64,000 nucleotides of DNA from Komagataella phaffii GS115. Its lineage: Eukaryota > Ascomycota > Pichiomycetes > Pichiales > Pichiaceae. A program made the position numbers and the translations under genes. Below, piece by piece: positions 40,861 to 51,178 of this stretch. Location of the stretch: contig NC_012963.1 in assembly GCF_000027005.1 (NCBI RefSeq), positions 1,364,001-1,428,000 of the forward strand, read 5' to 3'. Below the pieces are notes generated by a model. That model did not search any database and was not told the DNA's origin. It saw nothing but the letters and a program-made list of their open reading frames with translations. Every line of letters starts with the position of its first letter. The stretch's first letter is position 1.

Positions 40861-42876
40861 CATAGTAGTATTCCTATGTTTCACTTCTGGGTTCGTTATT
40901 AGCAATCCGTTATAGTGTTCATTATCGGTTCATACTATTGTCAGATCAACCTAAAGACGTGTTTTAGAGCTATCAGGTCGAATTATTGTGGCTACTATGA
41001 TCATCTTATTCGTAGCATTTGTAATGTATTTTTACTGGTTTCGGGGCAGTAGTTGTTTTGTGCGTAAACGTAAGCTGAACCCGCAAGAACTTAGAGCTTG
41101 AGTTGTATTTGATAGAGTGATTAAGCGTAGAAACCTGGCGTTCTGGTACGTAGATCTAGTTCTTGAATGGATACTGTTTTTCCCAATTCTCATGGTAGAA
41201 AGATTCTCTTGGAGGATTCCTGTTCATTATTGATATTATTTTGGGATTGGAATTTAAGTACCGTAGAAGGACTACCACTGTTCATTGATTGAACTTTTCG
41301 ATTGACTAACCGATGCTGTTAACTTCTCACTCAATCAATCAGTATTTCATCAAGAGTATGAGTTTGGTTTGAGGCATAGGTTTATTGGTAGACCAGATCT
41401 TAAGTTTGGCGTCCCCCCTATATCCGAAGATTTACCTGTATTTGTCTTAACAGTGAGTAGGTTTATAGATTTTGTATATTCGCCATATTTTGCTCCTAAA
41501 CTTATGGGCCTACATTGAAGCTCCCTTTAACACATAATTTTTCTCTTGGTACCCGTCGTACGAATGAAAAGTCTGCCGGAATTTCATCGACCAACCAGTA
41601 CCTCCCTAGTTCATTACCCACAAGCATAAGCAAAGGGCTATCTGTAAATAGTGGCTATCAGCCTTATCTAAGGGCCAGCAAACTTCTCTAGAAGTTAGAC
41701 TGTTTCATGTGGCAAGTATTGTATTGAACTTTGGCCAATCTTATTGGAGAGTGCTTCATTCAAGTTAAGGTCTACATAGCATCATACATAGATATAAAAC
41801 CTCAACTAGATGATACACACCGATAGTTTTGAAGTTTTGTTCTCATAATCAGAATTTATCAATACCATTTAGTTGACTATGTAAGGTATCTTCTACTTTA
41901 ACTGTTTCCCTCGTTTGCCTTGGATCAGATTCTGTCTGGTCAAGGCTCTGAAAACATGATAACGTGCTGCAAGCACCGAAAATTGCTTCTAGAGGGGACT
42001 TCACGTATATTGACTTCCATACTCCAATTAGCTGAAGATGTATCTGCCCATCGGGAAAAGCATGGTCATTGGAAGTAAGGTGAAAAACCCTGAGAATGTA
42101 CTTTATTTGATGTTTTTCTTTACAGTTCAGGCCTAATTGTTGTTGATAAATCACTACCCATTAAATTCTATCTGATCAACCAGATCAAATTTATGGATCA
42201 AAACGGATTGTTTTTGCCCTATTAGTTGCCAGTTCGTACAGAATTGGTGAATGTAATTGTTCTAAATTATCAAATTGAAGTAAGAGACTATCAGTTATTA
42301 AGAATTAGGCTTACTACCTCTACTAGATTTTGCCAGATTGTGACAAGTTCCACAAAGCTGAGACGTCCTTTTTCATTTGCACGTGTAGGTCTATAAACAC
42401 TCAGATTGAAAACAATCTTAAGGAGGTATTACTACTGGGTTCTTGTGATATGATGGAAGTTAATGATTGTGCTGTCTTGAAAGCATCAAAAATTATTACG
42501 CTATCCGAACCTGCCAGATGAGGAAAAAAGATTCCAAGGTGTAGTGAACATAATTTGGATGCCAACTCAAACTTTATCATGATTTTGATAAATCGTCGCT
42601 GTGCATGCAGTAGATATGGAATCCAGACAGTATAACAGCCACATGTACATTTAAATTCTGCTAGCCAGATGGTGATTATGCACAGCTATATTGGGAGATT
42701 AGCAAGTGGTTTGTAACTTCCAGGGGGATTTTGCTTTTTCCACGGTATTTCAAAGATCGTTTTGCCTTGTATTTGATTTCGGCTTCAGCTTACACTTGTT
42801 GTACCTACTAGCTTGAATAACAAGTTTATCTTTGAGGAAACTTGGTTTCAGAGACAAAAGTTAAGTACTTGACATT
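40861..42876 (-). repeat. Right arm of centromeric inverted repeat (2,016 bp)
   Basis: Inverted copy of 37524-39538, one base longer because of the single indel. Outer edge ends gttaagtacttgacatt at 42876; beyond it the two flanks share no similarity (ccttaat on the left, gggagct on the right). Confidence 0.95.
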
Positions 42877-45375
42877 GGGAGCTAAGCTTCTGCATTGCTC
42901 CTCTCTGAAAGACTTCAAGACTTACCATTTGGAAACAAGTGAGTTTGCATTAGTATCAAAAGGTTGGTATGATATAGGTTTATGCCAAGAACACCAGTAA
43001 TTTTCGAACATTATAGAAACTTCTGCAAGGGTTTGTTTATCGGTTATAATGCCTGGTTAATTTATGACTTCACACCATCCGGAGGTGATCATGCTCGACG
43101 TTCTCATAAATCTGATAACTTTCTTAACTCCACAAAACCCTAAAATATTTGCTAATAATATATTTGTTGCATCAACCAGGTCTATAGGTAAGTTTGCAGC
43201 TAAAAACCAATTAGCAAGATTGGAGATCTTCTGACAATTTTAGCTTCAAAAATGTTGAATACTGCATCTTTGAATTTATGCCTCAATTATTTGCCACATA
43301 ATTGAATTTAGGTTCATGGTTGCAAGAGATGACGTCCCGATGAATAGACTTCTGTGCATCTGCTCTTTTATCGGTAAACTTGGAATTCGCGACCGTCGTC
43401 TGTCTTTACTGGTTGGAAGGATGTAAGATGGGGATTCATTCACTCTACCCAAGAACTTTGTTCACCTTTGATTTTCATCGTAGGTAAGTAAGTGTACGCA
43501 ATTGAATCACATCTGTATTTCAGATGATTTGGGTTCGATTCTTTTGCAAAAGCTGCTGATAAGAACCCATTCATTAGTTCTTTAGTATATCAGAGCCTCT
43601 TGTCATCATGTATTCCTCGCTTATAGACCTTCATAGGTTTGACTAAAACTTATACGAGCTAAAGTACAGTACTATTCTAATTTAACTCTTTTGTTTATAT
43701 GTTCCCCCAATGAGATCCAGTGTTGAGCGGTAATTCAATAGTAAAATGTATTGAAACATCATTCAGGAAGCCGAAGTCAAAAAGACATTGCAATCAATTA
43801 CTTTATAAGCAGAGACACCAAGTATAAAGAGAAGTATATTTAATAATTGCGATTGTGGTGCTTTATTCTAAGGTCTGCGATTTTGCCCATAACATTTAGG
43901 TCAGAGCCACTCACCAATCTCGACAATCAAGTCAGATTTCGATCCCGATTTGGTCCGTGACATTTACAGGAACCCAAAAAAAATGAAAACTGTCCACTTA
44001 CTAGATTCTCCGCCTTTGTCAGGGTCTCATTTAAATAAGAAGGATATTAATAACTTTGCTTACAATTGTTTGTAATTTACATTTGGACCCTCTGATCTAT
44101 TGTCTAGTTTCTTAGATGAAATCAACGACCCATTCAATAGTGGGCCATTGCATGTCTATAATGGGCCAGCTTCACAGATTATATACATATATGATATCGA
44201 ATTTCAGCTATTAATCCAAATTTTTCTTTGAATTGAATCTAGTTTAATGTTTTGACGATAAAGCTTCTTAGTTCAGGACAAACTTTGTGAAAATTATTGA
44301 GCTCAAAAGGATTACATTGTTGCCATGTATTCAGAACCATTAGCTGCATGCAATCTTTGTAAGTATGATATTCCAAGTGAAGAAGGGTATGAAATGTTAC
44401 TTATGGGACGTTGAAATAAGTACCCTACACTCACTTTGTTTCTTCTATCAACAGGAGCGTTTTTTTAGTTTTTTCCTTTGTCTTCTTTTATTGCGTTAAG
44501 TGTGACCTACCTGCGAATGAATAATCACATGTCTTATGTGAGATTATCACCGGAAAACTATAAGTAATCTAATTTGTAAATACCTTTTTTGAAAACTGCT
44601 CTTAGTTTCCTTGTTCATCTTAGCTCTCAAGTCAAAAGTGAGAATTATAAATTCCATTGATCTCCAAGCAACACCACTGAAATGGATAGAAATTCTAGTA
44701 GTGGGGTGACTATGGAGTTCGAAACAAGTGCTCTCGTTGCTTTGGATATTACTAGCCATTTATTTTAGCCAAGGAGCACAATCAAGATCTAAAGGTTTAA
44801 ATAGAATCTTCTCTTAACATTGATTGTAGAAAAAGGAAACCAGTTGTTTCCTTCTCACTTGTTTAATGACTGAATATGCATAGGATTACTGGGTATAACT
44901 AAAGAATATGCACGTTGATGAGGTCTGAATATGACCAACGCTAAAACTAGTCACGTGATACCGGGGAAGTTTTTTTTTTTACTCCAGCATGTACTAGAGG
45001 GGGCGAAGGAAACCTGTATTTTCAAAGGACACAGATGCATTGGGGATAGTGGTAACATTGAGAAAATTTTGTGTGAGATATCATATCTGAAGGAAGTCTA
45101 ACCATACATTTTTACTACTTGGCAAGAAAAGTGATACTAGTTACAGCGACTTAGAAAGAAAATTAGAACGCATTAATGATCCTCGTATCCTTCTACATCG
45201 AAACCTGGAAACAACTAAATGATAAAAATACTTGCTTTGAGTTTGCTGTGATTTAAACCTGTTTGGGTTTATGAGATTCAGTGGCTACAATAACTCCTTG
45301 TCACACTATTTGTCCGGAGGCCGCGCGAATGAATGGTTTTCTCGATTCCTCTAGTCACTCTTAATACTGAACAAA
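42877..45375. other. Gene-free right flank of the inverted repeat
   Basis: A 2.5-kb stretch with only short unsupported frames. A GGTTCGATTC stretch at 43532-43541 resembles a Pol III B box but no tRNA fold surrounds it. A T12-13 run lies near 44970-44982. The right end is the promoter of the UPF0538 gene. Confidence 0.5.
44951..44958. promoter_or_regulatory. TCACGTGA palindrome upstream of the UPF0538 gene
   Basis: A perfect CACGTG-centred octamer about 420 bp upstream of the start at 45376, identical to sites at 1126 and 49544. It is a candidate site for a Cbf1-type bHLH protein. No CDEII/CDEIII elements follow it, so it is not a point centromere. Confidence 0.4.
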
Positions 45376-45864
45376 ATGGATCTTGACAACGTTGAAGAGC
45401 CATTAACCTCTAGTGCGCGTCCTGGTAAGTAGTTTATATATCTATTTACATTAGAAACCAAGCTACTAACTCAAAAAGTGACAGATTCAATATTGACAAT
45501 ACGTATTATCAAATCGTTTCCATATCGAAACGTCAAAAACTACGTTCTTACACATGTTGATTTGACTAGAACCAATGCAAAACAGCTCTTAAGGGAAATG
45601 AAATTGATAATTGATCAAGACATAACACTCAAACCTTTTTGCAACGTAAATTATGACTCCCTCAAGGTCTACACACATGCTCATGGCTTCAAATCAATGA
45701 ATTTAGTGATTAATCTTGACCATGACAACGACTGGTTGCTGAATGTATCAGATGAGTCGGTGAGCTTGTATGATTGTGGGGTTAGGAATGAGAGTGAGAT
45801 AAGCTTGTTCAACAAAGAGGCTTATCTGAAATTCAAGTCGAATCCAACTGTTGAGAAATGGTGA
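45376..45864 (+). CDS. UPF0538 (C2orf76-like) protein, two exons
   Basis: A spliced gene: exon 1 is 45376-45424 (MDLDNVEEPLTSSARP plus one base) and exon 2 is 45485-45864, giving 142 residues. The intron supplies donor GTAAGT, branch TACTAAC (45464-45470) and acceptor ACAG, and the junction creates an Asp codon (G|AT). The body matches the uncharacterised UPF0538 family represented by human C2orf76: ILTIRIIKSFPYRNVKNYVL, DVKxYTHAHG-like KVYTHAHGFKSMNLVINLDHDNDW, CGVRNESEISLFNKEAYLKFKSNP and the terminal KW. No biochemical function is known for the family. It lies in tandem 158 bp before MVD1. Confidence 0.9.
45425..45484 (+). other. Intron of the UPF0538 gene (60 nt)
   Basis: Donor GTAAGT at 45425-45430, perfect TACTAAC branch at 45464-45470, acceptor ACAG ending at 45484. 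Phase 1. Confidence 0.9.
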
Positions 45865-46022
45865 ATAGTTTGTTCCTCGCATAGTCAGGACAAAAAGGAG
45901 TTTTTACTAAGCGCGAATTATTTTGTGACCTGTATATTCTGTAACTCTTAACTTCGCTAACTTGATTTTTTGTTTTCTAGAACAATTCGAAACATTTCTC
46001 AACTCTTTATTTTGAATCATCG

Positions 46023-47221
46023 ATGCACGAGATCTATACCGCATCAAGCTCTGCTCCCGTTAACATTGCAGTATGTGTCTTCAAAGTATCGTCATTGATC
46101 TACTTACTAACTTTCAGGTCCTGAAATATTGGGGTAAGAGAGACACGAACTTGAACTTACCTACCAACAGCTCCATTAGTGTAACCTTGTCACAAAAGGA
46201 TTTGAGAACTTTGACAACCGTGAACAGTAGCAGAAACTTTGAGAAAGACTCTTTGTACTTAAATGGGGTTTCTCACAGTATTGAAAATGATCGTACCACT
46301 AATTGCCTGGAGCAACTACGCTCGTTGAGACAACAACTGGAAGAAGATGATCCTAACCTGCCGAAACTTAGCCAATGGAAGCTTCATATAATTAGTGAAA
46401 ATAACTTTCCAACCGCAGCAGGGTTGGCTTCCAGCGCTGCTGGATTTGCGGCCATGGTTGCTGCTATCTCTAAATTGTATGAACTTCCTCAGGATGCTTC
46501 TGAGTTAAGTCGAATTGCTCGTAAGGGATCAGGGTCTGCCTGTAGATCTATGTTTGGAGGTTACGTTGCTTGGGAAATGGGTGAGAAACTAGATGGTACT
46601 GATTCTAAGGCAGTTCAAATTGCGCCGCCGGAACACTGGCCAAATATGAAAGCAGCCATCTGCATCGTCAGTGATTTGAAAAAAGATGTTTCATCTACGA
46701 GTGGTATGCAGACTACTGTCCAAACCTCTGAACTGTTTCAGTATAGGGTCAATCAAGTTGTTCCTCCGAGGTATTCACAGATGGTTGATGCAATTAAGAA
46801 TAGAGATTTCGAAACGTTCGGTACTTTAACGATGAAGGATTCTAACTCTTTTCATGCCACTTGCTTGGACTCGTACCCCCCCATATTCTATCTGACTGAT
46901 ACATCTAAGAAAATCATCAAGCTGATACACACTTTGAATGATGCGATCGGTAAGGTGGTAGCGGCGTATACATTCGATGCAGGTCCAAATGCAGTTATAT
47001 ACTACGAGTCAGAAAATGAAGAAGTGGTTCTGGGGGTCCTATTTGGTGTTCTGTCCAACGTTGATGGCTGGAATGAGATGAATTCAGCCACATTGAAAGT
47101 GCCTGAAGGAGTCCCTCTTTCGAGTTTGGATTCAACTATTGCAAGTGGAGTCTCAAGAGTGATTTTGACACAAGTGGGAGAAGGACCTAAAGAGTCCGAC
47201 ATGTTTTTAGTTGCTCCTTAA
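46023..47221 (+). CDS. MVD1: MVD1/ERG19, mevalonate diphosphate decarboxylase, two exons
   Basis: A 383-residue enzyme of the mevalonate pathway: ATP-dependent decarboxylation of mevalonate 5-diphosphate to isopentenyl diphosphate. Exon 1 (46023-46070, 16 codons, MHEIYTASSSAPVNIA) joins exon 2 (46118-47221) to restore the family start [27 protein letters not shown]; reading from the internal ATG at 46073 would replace this with unrelated intron sequence. The GHMP ATP-binding motif is PTAAGLASSAAGFAA, followed by RKGSGSACRSMFGGYVAW and the C-terminal AYTFDAGPNA. Length fits the family (396 in S. cerevisiae). Confidence 0.97.
46071..46117 (+). other. MVD1 intron (47 nt)
   Basis: Donor GTATGT at 46071-46076, branch TACTAAC at 46105-46111, acceptor TTTCAG ending at 46117; only 6 nt separate the branch motif from the acceptor. 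Phase 0. Confidence 0.93.
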
Positions 47222-47359
47222 ACGTAATTGCTTAGTTAGACCGTTGACTGCATAAGTAGATTAATTAGCTACTTTTTTCAAAGATGCATTCACGTATAGT
47301 TGTTTGACATTTCGCGTCTCTTGTTTTATTTCATTTTACATCGTACTACGTCAGATACC

Positions 47360-48352
47360 ATGTCTTCAAGAGGGAGAGATGAAAGATTGACTCCGAAAAA
47401 ACCCAAAGCAATTACTACGAATATTGAAAATACCCCTTCAAAGAGGACTAGATCATTATTTAAGAAATCAAGTAGAACCCACACTGATATAACAGTCTTA
47501 ACAGATGATGAATCTGATCAAAACAACAAGAGGAAGCAAAATATTGTAGATATAAATGCTGAAGGTAACCCTGATAAGAAACGAAACTCTGAGGCTAGTG
47601 CTGCAAACTCAAGTTATAATAAACTAAGCCCTGTCAAATTAACGAAGAAGGGAGGAATTGTCAAATCTCCACTAGAACAAACACCTACCCGAAATGTTAC
47701 TCTTCCTTCAGATGTATTGCTAAACCAATTGTTCCTGAGGCGTGACGTACGCCAGTTGAATGAAATTCTAAATGACTTAACGACAGATAAGACAGAGGAG
47801 ATCTTTAACACTTATAAACTCATGGCGGAGCAACGGATGAGAAAGTCTGATAACCTTGTTCAGTCCCTCACGCAACAGATTAAAGATCTGAACAATCAGC
47901 TTGAAGAAGGACCTTTTGCACTACAGCAACTTGAAGATGAGAATGAAAAACTTAGGCGGGAGCTTCAAAGTTTGAAAAATCAATCTTTTGACGATAGTTC
48001 AAACGAACAACTTTCAAACATACAAATCATTTTCGACATGTTTGAATTAATGACAGGTGTATCATGCACCGATTTTGAGGAAACAAACGAGCAGATAGTA
48101 TTCACAATGAGGCAATCATCAGTAGACTCTACCTTCCTGATGTACAAACTATCGATTAATAAGACTACTAGTCGACATATTGGGGAAATTGAATACCATC
48201 CCATATTCAGCGAACAACTACAGCAAGACTTTGAATCAGTGAAGTCACGTCTTCCAGACTATTTGAAAGATGATCTGACTTTCCCATACAATACGTTGAG
48301 GAACTTTTTCAGCAAAGTTAGTAGGAGTTTATCGGTGAGTAAGAAGATTTAA
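47360..48352 (+). CDS. CSM1: CSM1, monopolin/Pcs1-type kinetochore and rDNA-silencing protein
   Basis: A 330-residue protein from the ATG at 47360. Csm1 forms a V-shaped dimer that clamps kinetochores in meiosis I with Lrs4 and also condenses rDNA. An N-terminal basic, disordered region with SPVKLTKK- and TPKKPK-type patches (1-130) is followed by a coiled coil (about 150-215, MRKSDNLVQSLTQQIKDLNNQLEE). The C-terminal globular domain starts near 225 (IQIIFDMFELMTGVSCTDFEET) and ends with YHPIFSEQL and FPYNTLRNFFSKV. An in-frame ATG 20 codons upstream would add a hydrophobic leader not expected for a nuclear protein. It converges on the LYAR-type gene, as YCR086W does on YCR087C-A. Confidence 0.9.
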   Translation: MSSRGRDERLTPKKPKAITTNIENTPSKRTRSLFKKSSRTHTDITVLTDDESDQNNKRKQNIVDINAEGNPDKKRNSEASAANSSYNKLSPVKLTKKGGIVKSPLEQTPTRNVTLPSDVLLNQLFLRRDVRQLNEILNDLTTDKTEEIFNTYKLMAEQRMRKSDNLVQSLTQQIKDLNNQLEEGPFALQQLEDENEKLRRELQSLKNQSFDDSSNEQLSNIQIIFDMFELMTGVSCTDFEETNEQIVFTMRQSSVDSTFLMYKLSINKTTSRHIGEIEYHPIFSEQLQQDFESVKSRLPDYLKDDLTFPYNTLRNFFSKVSRSLSVSKKI

Positions 48353-48383
48353 ATTACTGCAAGCTATGAAGAGGCTTAAACGA

Positions 48384-48899
48384 TTAGTCTATTAAAACCC
48401 TTCCATTATCATCTTTCCAAATGTAGATACTGCTTAAGACTTTTTTCTTATCTTGTTTGGTTTCCTTGGCAATTTTTTTTAGAAATTTGTTCAAAGGTTG
48501 CCTCTTCGTAATATAATTTCCAATATTAATATCAAGGATTTCCTTTCCGTGGTATTTTGAATTTTTAATCTTGGAAGATATGGTATTACTTGAGGAGGGT
48601 TGAAAGTCCTTGTTATCCTCGCTTGACTTCAGCTTTTTTGCTTGAGTATTTGGAATGATACTCTTCCCAGAACTTTGAAGTGTTTGGTGATAGGGCATAT
48701 ACTTCTTGCCCCTGAATAAACCCTTTTCATATTTTTCAGATTCACTTATACAGCTACTATGAGATCTAAAAGTGTTACCTTCAAATGTTGTAGAACAATC
48801 AATGCAAGTGAAATAGGCACCGTAGCATACTGTGGTGTGCTGCTCAAGTTTCTTTTTTATCACAGTATCGTTACAGACTTCACAAGAAAAAGACACCAT
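48384..48899 (-). CDS. LYAR-type C2HC zinc-finger protein (YCR087C-A family)
   Basis: A 171-residue nuclear or nucleolar protein. Two LYAR-type fingers open it: FSCEVCNDTVIKKKLEQHTTVC and FTCIDCSTTFEGNTFRSHSSC, followed by ISESEKYEKGLFRGKK, the invariant family stretch. The C-terminus is basic with a conserved-looking segment NYITKRQPLNKFLKKIAKETK and WKDDNGRVLID at the end. Human LYAR binds nucleic acid and acts in rRNA processing and transcription; the role of the yeast homologue is not established. The neighbour CSM1 reproduces the S. cerevisiae gene pair. Confidence 0.92.
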   Translation of the reverse strand: MVSFSCEVCNDTVIKKKLEQHTTVCYGAYFTCIDCSTTFEGNTFRSHSSCISESEKYEKGLFRGKKYMPYHQTLQSSGKSIIPNTQAKKLKSSEDNKDFQPSSSNTISSKIKNSKYHGKEILDINIGNYITKRQPLNKFLKKIAKETKQDKKKVLSSIYIWKDDNGRVLID

Positions 48900-49084
48900 G
48901 ACTATTCAAGTGATTAATAAAGTAAAACGATGATGATTTTTTTTATATTTTTTTGATCAAACAAATGCTGAAAGACCCCGCGCTCTAGTTTTGACGGTCG
49001 AAACTAAAGCGATTCGACTAATTATGAACCGTCAGTAATGTATACTCTAAACTGCTCATAAGCACAGCAAAAACCAGTTCAACA

Positions 49085-49474
49085 CTACCATACATTTTCA
49101 CCTTCACCCTTCATTCTAGGAACACGTACAGGTTCCCAATCCTCGTTTTCTTCAACCATGCCCTGTAGCCTATAGTATTCTTCCTTCAAATCAACTTTCC
49201 TCTTCTTGCCGTTTACAATCCTCAACTGCTCAGTTTCGTCTAACTCTTTGACTTTCGTATCTCTCTGCTCAAATCGAATTGCAGTGAAATTGGATAGTAG
49301 TAAAGACCCAAGAACGACTGAACCAATCATAGGAATTCCCAAATAGATAAAAGAATTCCTCTTGATTAAATTTTGATATCGTCCTGTAAAAGTTCTGTGA
49401 AAGTGTTCTTGTTCTTGCTTCCCTCGGAATTTATTACTCTGGAATGCCTTTAATAAACTGTGCGTTTGCAACAT
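49085..49474 (-). CDS. COX16: COX16, cytochrome c oxidase assembly factor
   Basis: A 129-residue mitochondrial inner-membrane protein needed for assembling Cox1 and Cox2 into complex IV. A basic N-terminus (1-40) leads to one transmembrane helix at about 43-62 (IYLGIPMIGSVVLGSLLLSNFTAI). The conserved intermembrane-space part follows: RFEQRDTKVKELDE, KKRKVDLKEEYYRLQG, and the signature DWEPVRVPRMKGEGENVW at the very C-terminus. Length agrees with yeast Cox16 (118). A TCACGTGA site lies about 70 bp upstream of the start. Confidence 0.96.
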   Translation of the reverse strand: MLQTHSLLKAFQSNKFRGKQEQEHFHRTFTGRYQNLIKRNSFIYLGIPMIGSVVLGSLLLSNFTAIRFEQRDTKVKELDETEQLRIVNGKKRKVDLKEEYYRLQGMVEENEDWEPVRVPRMKGEGENVW

Positions 49475-49543
49475 GGTAGTAATGAACTCAATATGAGAGA
49501 TTGCCTACTATAGAATTCATTTGTGAAGACGCTTGTTGTGGAA

Positions 49544-49551
49544 TCACGTGA
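49544..49551. promoter_or_regulatory. TCACGTGA palindrome in the COX16 promoter
   Basis: A perfect octamer 70 bp upstream of the COX16 ATG and 31 bp beyond the 3' end of the monooxygenase gene, so it can only plausibly regulate COX16. Candidate Cbf1-type site; respiration genes are known Cbf1 targets in some yeasts. Confidence 0.5.
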
Positions 49552-49581
49552 CTTAATATAATAATACTAATCTACTGACTA

Positions 49582-51132
49582 CTATTGAAGGGATAACGAC
49601 AACTTAGAAAAGCTTTCATGCATATCATCTGAATTCAAATAACCATGTTTGAATTGGTAGAACAAAAGCTCCTGATATGCATAAGCTTCGTCGATTTCGG
49701 AAAGAAACTTACCATCCTCCTGTAGAGGATGCTGTCTCTTCTTGGGGGCCAGCTCAAATAGCTTATCGACCAAGTCTGGAACTAAATGTTCATGATCGTA
49801 GTAGTGGAAAAATAAGTTATCCGCAGTAGCTTCCACTCTTTTATTCTCCCACTTATATTGATCCTCTATGGATGGTAATGCTTTGGCATTTGACCACACA
49901 CCAGCAATCGCCATCGCTTCTGACTCGATGGCATGGAAGTTTAACGGAGTGACAGAAACCGAAAGTGCAGCCAATGTTGGATCTTTCATGGAAAAAACAT
50001 CCAAATAAAGTCCCTTAACCCTTGACAAGTTGGAAGGATCAATCACTTTTAACGCGTCCCTTAAGAAGGGATAATGATAGTGGTAACCAGTTGCTAATAT
50101 TATTAGATCATACTCACCCTTCGTGCCATCTGAGAAGGTGACACTTTTGGAACTAGCATCGAATCTATCAATCGTTGGTTTCGTCACAATCCCTTGGGAC
50201 TCAGAAGCTGCATTGATATACGGAAAAACCAAATGAGGCCCTCTTTTTGAAATAGTCACTTGAGAAGCCCTGGGAAATGCATACTTTACAAGGTCTAAGG
50301 AAGTTATAGATCCTCCAACAAACAGAACTTTTTTGCCATCAAATATAGAAGGATCCCGGTACGCCTTGCTATGAATTATTGAACCTGGGTGGGCTTTGTT
50401 GAACTCCGCCAACCCAGGTGTTTTGGGAATGTAGGGGACAGTATAATGTCCGTTGGCGACGATAACTGCGTCAAAAGATTGTCGATACCATTTAGCTTTT
50501 CTACCTCCCGTTTCTTTGACAGTAACAACCCATTTTTGGCCAAGTTTCTCCACACTATCTACATGAGAATTCAATCGAATGTGTTTCTCCAGATCGTTTT
50601 CATTTATGAGGTTATTCAGTCTAGATTCTACCTCTTGATTGGTAATAAAAGGGTAAATATTGTTTTCCTTAGAATTATGAGGATTTGGAAGATAGGAAAA
50701 CCTCATAAATCTACTAGGGATATTAGTGAATAAATCAGCATATACACCACTAGCGGCCCATTGGAGTTTCTGTTCCCTATCAGCAACTTCAACTTCAATC
50801 GGCTTTTCAAATGTAGCTTCATCAATACCCTTTGGAGGCTTCACTTTAGGATGGATCACATCTGGATTGTTATATTGAGAAGTCTCCAGTAAATCCTGGG
50901 GTGGCAGGAGATATCCTGGATCATCGTAGTATGGTGCCCAAATTCCTCCACTTTTGTTCTTTTGCTCAAATACTACTACTTCTTCGAAAGCAGGGCTCTC
51001 ACTTGAGGCACCGCCCACGGAGGAAGTACCCTCCCTAGAAGTGTGCAGTAGTTCATAGAGTGCTGCTAGACCAGAAGGACCGGCACCAATAATTGCGACG
51101 CTCTTCACCTGAAATTGTACACCGAAGGTCAT
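49582..51132 (-). CDS. Flavin-containing monooxygenase-like FAD/NADPH oxidoreductase
   Basis: A 516-residue flavoprotein. The FAD-binding motif GAGPSGLAALYEL lies at about residues 16-28. A conserved aromatic-rich middle (PSRFMRFSYLPNP) and the FMO-like region PGSIIHSKAYRDP at about 250-262 follow; the latter corresponds to the FxGxxxHxxxY identifying motif in a degraded form. The NADPH dinucleotide-binding motif VLFVGGSITSLDLV is at about 268-281, and LILATGYHYHYPFL closes the core. Substrate is unknown: S. cerevisiae Fmo1 oxidises thiols, but this protein is longer (516 against about 430) and may belong to a different fungal subgroup. Promoter has a TATA box at 51171-51178. Confidence 0.82.
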   Translation of the reverse strand: MTFGVQFQVKSVAIIGAGPSGLAALYELLHTSREGTSSVGGASSESPAFEEVVVFEQKNKSGGIWAPYYDDPGYLLPPQDLLETSQYNNPDVIHPKVKPPKGIDEATFEKPIEVEVADREQKLQWAASGVYADLFTNIPSRFMRFSYLPNPHNSKENNIYPFITNQEVESRLNNLINENDLEKHIRLNSHVDSVEKLGQKWVVTVKETGGRKAKWYRQSFDAVIVANGHYTVPYIPKTPGLAEFNKAHPGSIIHSKAYRDPSIFDGKKVLFVGGSITSLDLVKYAFPRASQVTISKRGPHLVFPYINAASESQGIVTKPTIDRFDASSKSVTFSDGTKGEYDLIILATGYHYHYPFLRDALKVIDPSNLSRVKGLYLDVFSMKDPTLAALSVSVTPLNFHAIESEAMAIAGVWSNAKALPSIEDQYKWENKRVEATADNLFFHYYDHEHLVPDLVDKLFELAPKKRQHPLQEDGKFLSEIDEAYAYQELLFYQFKHGYLNSDDMHESFSKLSLSLQ

Positions 51133-51170
51133 CTTTGTTCAAACCAATTTTCAAGTGTTCCGTGATTTCT

Positions 51171-51178
51171 CTTTATAT
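51171..51178 (-). promoter_or_regulatory. TATA box of the monooxygenase gene
   Basis: Minus-strand ATATAAAG about 39 bp upstream of the start codon at 51132. Confidence 0.45.

Larger units (their letters stand above)
37524..42876. other. Probable regional centromere: inverted repeat with unique core
   Basis: Two ~2.0-kb arms, almost identical and inverted, flank a 1.3-kb single-copy core. The whole 5.35-kb structure sits inside about 9 kb that has no convincing gene. This matches the simple inverted-repeat centromeres reported for Komagataella phaffii (about 2-kb arms with an approximately 1-kb core). The pericentromeric position of neighbours that are centromere-linked in S. cerevisiae is consistent. 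Function is inferred; binding of the CENP-A-type histone (Cse4) is not visible in sequence. The alternative, an inactive mating-type-like invertible locus, is unlikely because no MAT genes lie in or near the repeat. Confidence 0.85.

Noticed and set aside
37524..42876. Inverted repeat as a mating-type switching locus or transposon
   Set aside because: Komagataella MAT switching also uses inverted repeats, but no MATa or MATalpha genes lie here. There are no transposase or integrase frames and no terminal target-site duplication.
43532..43541. GGTTCGATTC, a Pol III B-box-like string
   Set aside because: No A box at the right distance and no cloverleaf can be drawn.
44951..44982. CACGTG followed by a T-rich run as a possible point centromere (CDEI-CDEII)
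   Set aside because: No ~80-bp AT-rich CDEII or CDEIII CCGAA core follows, and the organism has an inverted-repeat centromere nearby.
46073..46117. Start of MVD1 at the ATG at 46073
   Set aside because: This ATG lies within the intron; splicing 46070 to 46118 restores the conserved [16 protein letters not shown] start.
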